NCBI RefSeq assembly: GCF_028583425.1
Contig: NC_072795.1
Span: forward strand, 9,819,001 to 9,883,000
Origin: Eublepharis macularius
Taxonomy: Eukaryota > Chordata > Lepidosauria > Squamata > Eublepharidae
Reading direction: 5' to 3'
Length of the DNA: 64,000 bases
In this document: positions 61,401 to 64,000 of the stretch, one piece after another
Layout of the letters: each line of letters opens with the position of its first letter
Position numbering within the stretch: position 1 is the first letter of the stretch
Translations under genes and position numbers: made by a program
Notes under the pieces: model-generated
Seen by the model: the letters and a program-made list of their open reading frames with translations, nothing else
The model's database searches: none
Told to the model about the DNA's origin: nothing

Positions 61401-64000
61401 TTTTTTGGAAAGAGAAGCATTTCTTCCATTTGGTGCAGGTAAAGGCAGAACTCTGAACTTGTTTATGATTGATAGCCATGTTTATGACTTGGTTTGAAGG
61501 ACAAACAGTAACGGAATTATTTTCCCCATATATAAGATGTTCTTAATGCATCCTGTATATGCATTACAAGTATATGCCAAACATACTATTTTTGCAAGGT
61601 ATGATTTTTGAGGGGAAACAACAGGAAGTTAAATTCTGTTGACCAGAACTTGGACATTATGACAAACTGGTTTCCTTTTTTGCTTAACATTTGCTGGGAT
61701 GCTGTACCCCCCCCCCATGATCATTCATACCCCAGAAGCTCTTGGGGTTGCTAGCCCTTGGCTGTGTTATGATAAATAAGTAATTAAATAAAACATAGTA
61801 CTCCTACTGTAGCCCTGATGTCAGGTCTAGTTGTGCTAATATACAGAAGCTTATCTACAGCGGCTCAATATTGGTAGGTAGTTGGTAGTGCTTTACTTTC
61901 ATCAGGATCTTTTACACTGATTAAGTGAACGGGAGTTGTAACAGGATAAGCATCTTCCATCTTTAGGAACTTTATAAAATCTTTGATCGTTTGTTCTTGA
62001 TCAAGGAGAAAACTTCCATCCTTATCTCTCTGTATTTTCAAGCCTAAATAGTGTGTCATGTAGCCAATCCTCTTTAATTCAACATATTGGCTCGGTTGCT
62101 GTATTATTGCATTGCTGTCATCTGGATGCTCATATGATAGGATCAGATCATCCACATAAGTAAGAATGTAGGTCCGTCTGTCATGCTGGCATTTGGTAAA
62201 GAGACATAGGACTTTCTTCTCTTCTCTGGAATCCTGCTTGAATTAGTAAGTTAATCAATTTATGGTTCCAAGCTCATGCAGCTTTCCTAAGCCCATAAAT
62301 GCTCCTGTGCTGCTGGCATGCAAGTTTCTCTTTGCCTCTTGGTATGAAACTATGGCGTTGCTGCATGTAGATGTCTTCCTCTAGTTCACCGCGTAGAAAA
62401 GCAGTTTTCAAATCAAGATGCTGCACCTACATTCCTCTATTAGCAGTGACACTCAGAGTCGGACCACACGATACGAAATTTCACGTGAAGGACATGCGAA
62501 AGAACTAGGTCTGTCTGGTTTTACCATCCCGTGTATCTTGCTAACTCGTGTCTGATCTTCTGCTCCCTGCATGTTTACATATCAGAGCGGCACGAGTAGT
62601 CAATACCATAGAGTCACCAGTAAGGAGCAGTGATCCTGTTGTGAAGCAGCAGTAGGCTTCTGGCTAAAGCACGTGATATCACGTGATATCACAGATCACA
62701 TTTTTTCTGCTTTCCTTTCACCGTTTCGTCTGGCTGCCAGAGTGCTCTTTTCCGCATCATACAGGTAAGTGTGGAGACCAGCCAAGGCCGCTGCCAAAAG
62801 AGCAGCTGTCACAGCCCCTTCCTGCTGCCCTTGCCCTCCTCCCACCGCCGCAATCCTGCCTGCCCGCCCCGGCTCTCTCCTCCTCCCCTCACCCCATCCC
62901 GCTCCCTCCACCCACCCCAGAGACCTGCGCACCACCCGTCCGCCCTCCTCCCGCTCCCCCTGTCCCATCCCCTTTCCCCCCCCCCCCGAGAGGCCCAGCC
63001 ACCCCCGGCAGTTTGATTCCCCCCCCCAGTGACCAAAGATTTGACCACTGACTAAGCTGACTAATAAAGACTATCCAATCGGATAGGATGCAGAAATAAA
63101 GGATGCAGAATCCTAAAAAAGCCTATTGAGGGGGAAGCATCATTGTATGACAGCAGTGGAATGTGCTTGTTTAGTTTTAAAACATACGTGTCAGTATTAA
63201 AACTATGAATGCTTGTAATTCTGTAATGCATTCTCTTCCAATGTAGAATATACTTTTGACCATATTTACAGAGCAATTTATTATATATATCCATATTTAG
63301 TTAAATATGTAAACTGTAAACAAACTGTAATAAGTTTTTTTTCTCTCCCGACGTTGCTGCACAGGGAACTGAAAAGCAAAAACCCAAGAATTTTTGGGAC
63401 GACAGAAACGTTTCCCAATATAAGGTCTTCATCGAGTACTGAGACAGGAATGATACTCCAGCTCAGAAAATTTCAGAGCATTTATTGTTTTAATACAGAA
63501 CATCTTCAGTATGACTAAGGGAAAAAAACCCCAGTTTTTAGAACACTGTAATATCGCCGAGCTAGTACGGCCGGACTAATGGGGGGGGGGGGGTTTCTAA
63601 TATACTTGGCAATTTCCAGAAATGCACTTCTTTATTAAGTGAACAACAGCAACAAAAAAGATCTTTTCCGTGAAATAACGCATGACCATGTCTTCTTTAA
63701 TCTGTGGAAAGAAAAAAATGCTTTAAGGGATGTGAATTGATTTGAGAAAACTTTCAAATGGGTGAGATTAGTGAAACCAACAGAAACCAGTGACAATGCT
63801 AGACAATGACTGCCAGCATGCTTGAGGCTCCAATTGATGAAATTGGAGTGAGAGGCAAGCAATAAGTGATGTCAGACACAGGTTGGACACTTGTCCGTTT
63901 CTCTCACGTTCTGATTGGAATTGTAGGCATACAGGTCTTACAGCTTCGGTCTCCATGTAATTGAACTTTGCAGAAACCGCCACATACACACCCAGTGGAG
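21619..64000 (+). CDS. CYP2J-like: Cytochrome P450 family 2 gene, CYP2J-like (3' end off window)
   Basis: A microsomal haem mono-oxygenase gene; the family hydroxylates or epoxidises lipids and foreign compounds with NADPH-P450 reductase at the ER. Eight exons give 432 residues plus one base. Visible are an N-terminal anchor (residues 5-28), the PPGP hinge (32-35), the helix C motif WKQQR (122-126), helix I AGTETT (299-304), helix K ExxR as EILR (356-359), a PERF-region FNPSHF (409-414), and the start of the haem loop PFGAG (429-433). Exon lengths 163/150/161/177/142/188/142 and all phases equal the CYP2 pattern. The haem-ligand cysteine must be in exon 9 beyond the window. Residue 369 is His where the family nearly always has Pro (VPR). 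No broken codon is seen. CYP2J is my best subfamily; other members of the J/K/N/P clade are possible. Confidence 0.93.
22215..22348 (+). mobile_element. 5S-rRNA-derived SINE fragment
   Basis: It matches the 5S RNA body in order: AAGCCCGAGCTCTTCAGATC, TTGGAAGTTAAGCTTGGTCA, ATTGGATGGGAACC, then GGTTGCAGAGGCAG. Changes to the internal promoter and the non-5S continuation mark it as a SINE3-type repeat, not a 5S gene. The 3' part is missing. Confidence 0.8.
22349..22600 (-). repeat. LINE/SINE 3' tail
   Basis: An (ATTT)n run followed by AGACTTTTATTCCACCCTCC and GGCCCAGGGTGGATTACAT. Read on the minus strand it is the GGGTGG..ATAAAA..(AAAT)n tail common to squamate L2-type elements. The family is not resolved. 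Confidence 0.5.
22800..23660 (-). mobile_element. L1 ORF2 pieces, out of order
   Basis: Minus strand 23150-22832 encodes reverse-transcriptase residues ([28 protein letters not shown], with TDD in place of ADD). Minus strand 23648-23209 encodes a C-terminal segment ([22 protein letters not shown]). In an intact L1 the second should follow the first, but here it precedes it on the minus strand. This is either two separate insertions or a rearranged copy. Many breaks. Confidence 0.6.
23725..23800 (+). repeat. LINE tail with (AAAT)n
   Basis: GACGGGGAGGGTGGTTTAGA followed by AATAAATAAATAAA. This is the GGGCGGTATAAA-(AAAT)n tail type seen on squamate LINEs and SINEs. The body is not recognised. 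Confidence 0.55.
24287..28003 (+). mobile_element. APE-type LINE, probably Vingi/I-group
   Basis: A long, decayed non-LTR element. 24287-24988 is an ORF1-like frame of 233 codons with no recognised domain. 25033-25356 begins an apurinic-type endonuclease ([31 protein letters not shown]) that is cut short by a deletion. 25671-27119 holds the reverse transcriptase ([69 protein letters not shown]), with a stop at about 26191. 27141-27850 is the C-terminal cysteine-bearing tail. It ends AATAAAAGCTTGCTTGCTT. A 107-bp hairpin element sits in the tail at 27576. The clade call is by memory of motifs and is moderate. Confidence 0.75.
27576..27682. mobile_element. 107-bp hairpin insertion with 13-bp target duplication
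   Basis: A short insert in the LINE tail, flanked by TGTTTCCCACGTT (27563-27575) and TGTTTCCCATGTT (27683-27695). Its first 18 bases (GGTTGTTGTGGATTTTCC) recur inverted after a loop of about 30 bp. The rest ends GGCCGTGAAAGCCTTCAACA. The sequence resembles termini I associate with Penelope-like elements of reptiles; that link is by recall only. Confidence 0.65.
28004..28961. other. Unassigned intron sequence
   Basis: AT-rich, with a GC-richer patch at 28060-28420. I see no convincing gene, RNA or repeat border. Confidence 0.4.
28970..30068. mobile_element. Short non-autonomous hAT, GAACA-rich ends
   Basis: A 1099-bp element with termini TATACATGGGCACGAACAG and, complemented, TAGACATGGGCACGAACAG. 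The 8-bp duplication is ATCATGGG / ATCATGAG (28962-28969, 30069-30076). The subterminal zones are packed with GAACAACGAACA / TGTTCGTTGTTC motifs. The middle contains a tandem array at 29235-29830. There is no transposase; it shares its ends with the BED-bearing element at 36415-40882. Confidence 0.85.
29235..29830. repeat. About 200-bp tandem repeat, three units
   Basis: Three units start near 29235, 29427 and 29630 with AAACTGACCTTCCCAAT. Each holds CCACCAAATTTGCAGG, AGACATAGTCCTCACTGT and CATTTTCTCTTCACAG-like stretches. It is internal to the hAT at 28970-30068. Confidence 0.8.
30077..30300 (+). mobile_element. BovB/RTE 3' end with (AC)n
   Basis: It ends ACTCAACAAATGAAGCCACG, TCCTCCAGTTTGCAAGAT, GGTCTTTCTTTCATAGGG and TTGACAGCATATAACACACA. 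The same blocks, in reverse complement, close the BovB copy at 55125-55270. A dinucleotide AC run (30279-30299) forms the tail. Confidence 0.7.
30725..30800 (+). repeat. LINE 3' tail
   Basis: A tail of the type GGGGCAGAAAGGCAGGGTAG followed by AATAAATAT. The body is not recognised. Confidence 0.4.
31133..31933 (+). mobile_element. 5'-truncated L1 with 17-bp target duplication
   Basis: An 801-bp L1 3' piece between identical 17-bp copies of GATATTATTAGATGTTC (31116-31132, 31934-31950). It encodes the end of ORF2 ([20 protein letters not shown]; then [42 protein letters not shown]), with a frame break near the G run at 31379-31388. It ends in an AATAAAAATG tail. Truncation at the 5' end with a long duplication is standard for L1. 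Confidence 0.85.
32334..32496 (+). CDS. CYP2J-like: CYP2 exon 2 (163 bp)
   Basis: The acceptor is GGTAG|CTGTCAAAG and the donor is AAAAGG|GTAAGT, phase 0 in and phase 1 out. It encodes [20 protein letters not shown], then [20 protein letters not shown], the beta-1 strands and helix B region of family 2. It is separated from exon 3 by 2.75 kb holding one hAT, LINE pieces and a SINE. Confidence 0.93.
32909..33646. mobile_element. Short non-autonomous hAT
   Basis: A 738-bp element with termini TAGAGATAGGCACGAACAG and, complemented, TAGAGATTGGCACGAACAG. The 8-bp duplication is GTCCGGAG / GTCTGGAG (32901-32908, 33647-33654). GAACA-type subterminal motifs and the block GAACGGGTGGTCATTGCAAGCCTC relate it to 36415-40882 (GAACAGGTGGTTGTTGCAAGCCTC there). 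Confidence 0.85.
33905..34490 (-). mobile_element. APE-type LINE 3' fragment
   Basis: Minus strand 34460-34161 encodes [35 protein letters not shown] and [12 protein letters not shown], the same cysteine-bearing C-terminal tail as 27400-27560 ([15 protein letters not shown]). Only the 3' end is present. Confidence 0.65.
34550..35130 (-). mobile_element. BovB/RTE fragment split by a SINE
   Basis: Bases 34560-34640 and 35015-35130 match in order the minus-strand BovB at 55670-55900 (GGTTGATGATTAAGACAAGG, AATAGAAAATCTTCG; then TCTTCTTGATGATCAAC, TTCTGACAGTAACATGGTGT). The Sauria SINE at 34763-35013 interrupts it. Short extra sequence at 34640-34760 is unassigned. Confidence 0.7.
34763..35013 (+). 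mobile_element. Sauria SINE
   Basis: The tRNA-like head GAGAGCCAGTTTGGTGTAGT and GGTTAAGAGCAG, B-box relative GTTTGATTCCCC, body CAGCTGGGTTACCTTGGGTG and CAGCCCCACCCACCTCACAG, and a (TTG)n tail are the standard Sauria SINE, found in squamates and mobilised by BovB. Confidence 0.88.
35247..35396 (+). CDS. CYP2J-like: CYP2 exon 3 (150 bp)
   Basis: Acceptor TTCTCAG|GAATTAT, donor AAAAG|GTATGT, phase 1 to phase 1. It encodes [40 protein letters not shown] and [10 protein letters not shown]. The WxxxR helix C motif contacts the haem propionate. Confidence 0.95.
35925..36030 (-). mobile_element. CR1 3' end, antisense
   Basis: GCATCAGAGAGCTGGAAGTG, GGTCATCTAGTCCAACCACT and GGCACAATGCAAGAAATTCA form the complement of a CR1 3' UTR. 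Confidence 0.7.
37206..37274 (+). repeat. (TTA)n microsatellite
   Basis: About 23 uninterrupted TTA units, inside the hAT. A shorter imperfect run lies at 37401-37420. Confidence 0.95.
37598..38215 (+). pseudogene. BED-finger hAT transposase N-terminus, broken
   Basis: A 205-codon open frame. Residues 137-181 form a BED zinc finger: W137, F140, C152-x2-C155 (RCHGC) and H176-x4-H181 (HLKMDH). BED fingers bind transposon ends in hAT transposases and their domesticated ZBED descendants. The first 100 residues are acidic and low in known motifs. The frame ends soon after the finger, and the next conserved block continues in another frame, so it is not a working transposase. Only the DNA-binding part could still be made. 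Confidence 0.75.
38169..38759 (+). pseudogene. hAT transposase segment after the BED finger
   Basis: An open frame of 196 codons, offset from the BED frame. Residues 77-117 read [20 protein letters not shown] followed by [13 protein letters not shown], the conserved N-terminal dimerisation region (hAT proteins show A..I....PFS.VE..GFR.L...L.P). The downstream part is not recognisable and contains a repeated SGSG...R.VKLR / SGSG...R.VRLR stretch, suggesting a local duplication. The catalytic domain is missing. Confidence 0.65.
40006..40530. repeat. About 158-bp tandem repeat, four units
   Basis: Units start near 40006, 40167, 40321 and 40478. Each has GGCCTGGTAGGTAGGCACAT, GTGGCCAGACCCCC and CACCTTCCGGCCTCC-like stretches. 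It lies within the 4.5-kb hAT. Confidence 0.8.
41486..41646 (+). CDS. CYP2J-like: CYP2 exon 4 (161 bp)
   Basis: Acceptor TTTTCAG|AGCAGCC, donor GATGCT|GTAAGT, phase 1 to 0. It encodes [40 protein letters not shown] and [14 protein letters not shown]. The NxVSNV.C...FG.RF block is the family 2 helix D-F signature. Confidence 0.95.
41647..42470. other. Unassigned intron 4 start
   Basis: No gene or clear repeat, except a short (TTTGGAC)n run at 42287-42320. Confidence 0.5.
42470..43275. repeat. GC-rich block, unidentified
   Basis: A sharply GC-richer interval within AT-rich intron, with an AATAAAGTAGCCCTTAG motif on the minus strand near 42540. That composition and the signal resemble one end of a retroelement, but I see no paired end and no coding motif. 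The proline-rich frames here are not convincing genes. Confidence 0.3.
43276..43985. other. Unassigned AT-rich intron sequence
   Basis: It contains a (TTTA)n run near 43468-43490 and lysine-rich broken frames at 43560-43920 that faintly resemble the L1 ORF1 start. Not supportable as more. Confidence 0.3.
43990..44354 (+). repeat. About 60-bp minisatellite, left part
   Basis: Repeats of the type GAGCAGGTGGCAATGCC..C, TTCACC.AGCTGGGATCA. The array is cut by the Penelope-like element and resumes at 45924. Confidence 0.8.
44355..45923 (+). mobile_element. Penelope-like element fragment with inverted ends
   Basis: It is flanked by 12-bp copies of GATCATATGTGG (44343-44354, and from about 45924). 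A terminal sequence of nearly 100 bp (about 44356-44450) recurs inverted at about 45795-45893; shared parts include CAACTATACAAGGAAATAAT and GTAACTTATGTCTACAAATT. Between them, 44390-44750 encodes a Penelope-type C-terminal linker, and 44777-45163 a GIY-YIG nuclease: [20 protein letters not shown], then R.RLNEHQ and [10 protein letters not shown]. The reverse-transcriptase core is absent. The copy is broken. Penelope-like elements are known for terminal repeats in direct or inverted arrangement. Confidence 0.8.
45924..46165 (+). repeat. About 60-bp minisatellite, right part
   Basis: A continuation of the array at 43990-44354 (GGAGCAGGTGACAATGCCCG, GCAGAGCAGGTGGCAATTCC). Confidence 0.8.
46166..46725. 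other. Unassigned intron sequence
   Basis: AT-rich at first, then 46420-46620 with TGGAGATTGGGAAG-type text typical of an old repeat. Not classified. Confidence 0.4.
46726..46816 (+). repeat. (AATGAT)n microsatellite
   Basis: About 15 uninterrupted hexamer units. Confidence 0.95.
46817..47640 (-). repeat. About 60-bp minisatellite, inverted orientation
   Basis: Around 13 imperfect units of CAGCTGGGTGAAGG..GGGGCGGGCATTGCCACCTGCTC type, the complement of the array at 43990-44354 and 45924-46165. Confidence 0.85.
47641..48308. other. Intron 4 end, no repeat recognised
   Basis: Nothing supportable apart from the exon 5 acceptor tract CTTCCTTTTTTCCTGTAG. Confidence 0.5.
48309..48485 (+). CDS. 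CYP2J-like: CYP2 exon 5 (177 bp)
   Basis: Acceptor CCTGTAG|ATGTCT, donor GAGAAA|GTAAGT, phase 0 to 0. It encodes [20 protein letters not shown], then [20 protein letters not shown] and [14 protein letters not shown], with the LPGPH and PQDFID.YL motifs of family 2 helices F-G to H. Confidence 0.95.
48486..49381. other. Unassigned intron 5 start
   Basis: No gene or clear repeat seen. Confidence 0.5.
49382..49435. repeat. (TA)n microsatellite
   Basis: About 27 TA units. Confidence 0.95.
49436..50880. other. Unassigned intron 5, possible old repeat at 49970-50880
   Basis: From about 49970 the sequence becomes GC-richer, and GGTAACAGGTTTATTTACAG (minus-strand AATAAA) hints at an LTR-like end. 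No pair and no coding motif, so unclassified. Confidence 0.3.
50881..53254. other. Intron 5 remainder
   Basis: I see no gene, RNA gene or well-defined repeat. Confidence 0.45.
53255..53396 (+). CDS. CYP2J-like: CYP2 exon 6 (142 bp)
   Basis: Acceptor CTACAG|AGCAAG, donor TTCAAG|GTAAGA, phase 0 to 1. It encodes [40 protein letters not shown] and VNHPDIQ. AGTETT is the helix I oxygen-activation motif (Thr303 of this reading). Confidence 0.96.
53612..53901 (-). mobile_element. tRNA-derived SINE, MIR-like type
   Basis: On the minus strand: head GGAGCCCCGTGGCACAGAGT, B-box-like GAGTTCAATCC, body GGTTGACTCAGCCTTCCAGC and GCAATGGCAAACCACCCCGT. This is a common squamate SINE. It lies within intron 6. 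Confidence 0.8.
54291..54478 (+). CDS. CYP2J-like: CYP2 exon 7 (188 bp)
   Basis: Acceptor TCCTCAG|AGAAAG, donor CCCAAG|GTATGT, phase 1 to 0. It encodes [40 protein letters not shown] and [20 protein letters not shown]. ExxR is intact (E356, R359). VHR replaces the usual VPR just after it, a change near substrate recognition site 5. Confidence 0.95.
54479..55120. other. Unassigned intron 7 start
   Basis: A G-rich run at about 54600-54640 and otherwise unrecognised sequence. Confidence 0.45.
55125..56510 (-). mobile_element. BovB (RTE) LINE, 5'-truncated
   Basis: A minus-strand open frame of 326 codons (56531 to 55551) is RTE-type reverse transcriptase: [84 protein letters not shown] and [19 protein letters not shown]. 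After a frame change, 55507-55277 continues with [20 protein letters not shown]. The 3' end has TTGATGGCACATAACAACAA, the BovB tail. BovB is abundant in squamates, and its enzymes also serve Sauria SINEs. Confidence 0.92.
56469..56615 (+). repeat. Direct repeat copy 1 over the BovB 5' junction
   Basis: It holds CCAGTCTGTGGGCCATTGTT, TTGCAATTATG.CCAACAGAGG and CAGCCAGGGTTAA. It recurs at 56922-57073 in the same orientation with modest divergence. Confidence 0.8.
56616..56921. other. Spacer between the direct repeats
   Basis: An AT-rich part with TTTTATATAAAATTTATTTT, then a GC-rich part with a small tandem CCATTTGGTCC. Not classified. Confidence 0.4.
56922..57073 (+). repeat. Direct repeat copy 2
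   Basis: The partner of 56469-56615. It contains only the first few BovB reverse-transcriptase codons (minus-strand [10 protein letters not shown]) before diverging. Confidence 0.8.
57074..57950. other. Unassigned intron 7 sequence
   Basis: No convincing gene or repeat edges. Confidence 0.4.
58359..59880 (+). mobile_element. ORF1-only half-L1 (HAL1-like) insertion
   Basis: A 1522-bp insert flanked by perfect 14-bp copies of AATTAGTGCTGGAG (58345-58358, 59881-59894) with an A-rich tail. It has a CpG-rich 5' UTR-like lead (58359-58753), an L1 ORF1 region (58754-59670), a pyrimidine-rich 3' UTR (59671-59850) and no ORF2. A 5' UTR to tail structure without reverse transcriptase resembles mammalian HAL1. 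Alternatives are an internally deleted or spliced L1 transcript that was copied once. Confidence 0.82.
58754..59670 (+). pseudogene. L1 ORF1p-like gene, one frame break
   Basis: ORF1p is the RNA-binding trimeric chaperone of L1. The N-terminal part from the ATG at 58754 ([20 protein letters not shown]) leads into a predicted coiled coil ([20 protein letters not shown]). The frame shifts at a run of Gs at about 58945-58953. The second part, ending at 59670, continues the coiled coil ([20 protein letters not shown]), the RNA-recognition region ([17 protein letters not shown]) and the C-terminal domain ([40 protein letters not shown]). Total length about 305 codons is near the normal ORF1 size. 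The single break in a homopolymer could be a sequencing or assembly error. Confidence 0.8.
60301..61137. other. Unassigned intron 7 sequence
   Basis: It contains a G run near 60473-60483. The part from 60450 may be the body of the repeat whose tail is at 61138. Not classified. Confidence 0.35.
61138..61192 (+). repeat. LINE/SINE 3' tail
   Basis: GTGTGATCCCCCTTGAGTCT, CAGTGAGAAAGGCAGACTAT, AAAGTAAATAAAA. A common squamate interspersed-repeat tail, 104 bp before exon 8. Confidence 0.6.
61297..61438 (+). CDS. CYP2J-like: CYP2 exon 8 (142 bp)
   Basis: Acceptor CTTGCAG|GGAGCC, donor GGTGCAG|GTAAAG, phase 0 to 1. It encodes [40 protein letters not shown] and AFLPFGAG, ending inside the haem-binding loop. 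The Cys-bearing rest of the loop belongs to exon 9, not found before base 64000. Confidence 0.95.
61439..61860. other. Intron 8 start
   Basis: No gene or clear repeat. A C run lies at 61708-61717. Confidence 0.5.
61861..62430 (-). mobile_element. Ty1/copia reverse-transcriptase fossil fragment
   Basis: The minus strand encodes Ty1/copia-type reverse-transcriptase residues: [62 protein letters not shown] and [12 protein letters not shown]. The LGL.I.RD.DGS..L.Q and PV.TP motifs are specific to copia-type pol. Only this part is present; no LTR, gag or integrase is seen. Broken, with several breaks. Confidence 0.8.
62455..63060. repeat. Possible DNA-transposon edge and C-rich tract
   Basis: CAGAGTCGGACCACACGATA at 62453 resembles the edge of a DNA transposon, but no complementary end was found. 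A doubled CACGTGATAT lies at 62670-62690. 62815-63030 is strongly C-rich on the + strand (strand asymmetry), which creates long proline-rich frames that I do not regard as genes. Confidence 0.3.
63061..64000. other. Intron 8 remainder in window
   Basis: AT-rich, with a G run at about 63580-63593. No P450 exon 9 motif (FxxGxRxCxG) was found on the + strand. Confidence 0.5.

Noticed and set aside
62670-62690. Doubled CACGTGATAT as an E-box regulatory pair
   Set aside because: Too short and too deep in an intron to support without other evidence.
62683-63051. Proline-rich protein gene
   Set aside because: The frame is a by-product of the C-rich tract; there is no start context, domain or splice logic.
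61439-64000. P450 exon 9
   Set aside because: Read in all + frames for a haem-loop FxxGxRxCxG motif or a family 2 C-terminus; none seen, so the last exon must lie outside the window.

Overview
The window looks like vertebrate, almost certainly squamate reptile (lizard) DNA. It carries one host gene with long introns, and the rest is dense with repeats whose mixture is typical of squamates: BovB/RTE LINEs, a Sauria-type tRNA SINE, L2-like and CR1 LINEs, L1 fragments, a 5S-rRNA-derived SINE, Penelope-like pieces, Ty3 chromovirus DNA and several hAT elements. No prokaryotic feature is present. The species cannot be fixed from sequence alone.

The only host gene I can support is a cytochrome P450 of family 2 (CYP2J-like) on the + strand. 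Eight coding exons run from the ATG at 21619 to 61438, all in frame, with GT..AG borders. Exons 2 to 8 are 163, 150, 161, 177, 142, 188 and 142 bp, the classic CYP2 exon pattern. The last exon, which should hold the haem-binding cysteine, lies beyond base 64000, so the gene is partial. It spans more than 40 kb.

Layout: 1-4440 is an L2-like LINE with later insertions nested inside it (two hairpin MITEs and an opposite-strand L2 copy). 4574-6792 is a foldback hAT element with arms of about 480 bp, and 8700-10728 is a partial relative. 10740-12516 is an old LTR/gag fossil. 12937-19806 is a Ty3/gypsy chromovirus with two LTRs that look alike, inserted into a minus-strand L1. 20634-21610 holds a tRNA SINE and a CR1 tail that stops 8 bp before the P450 start codon.

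The P450 introns hold the rest. Intron 1 has a 5S SINE, L1 pieces, a long APE-type LINE (24.3-28.0 kb) with a tiny hairpin insertion, a short hAT, a BovB end and a 5'-truncated L1. Intron 2 has another hAT and a Sauria SINE sitting in BovB sequence. Intron 3 has a 4.5-kb hAT with a BED finger and the N-terminal part of a transposase. Intron 4 has a Penelope-like element inside a minisatellite. Intron 7 has BovB and an ORF1-only 'half-L1' inside an L2-like LINE. Intron 8 has a Ty1/copia fragment.

The most unusual items are the half-L1 (58359-59880), the set of hAT elements with 8-bp target duplications (including the foldback form and the BED-bearing form), the Penelope-like element with terminal inverted repeats, and the CR1 tail abutting the P450 start codon. 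All assignments come from reading motifs and repeats by eye; no database search was run.
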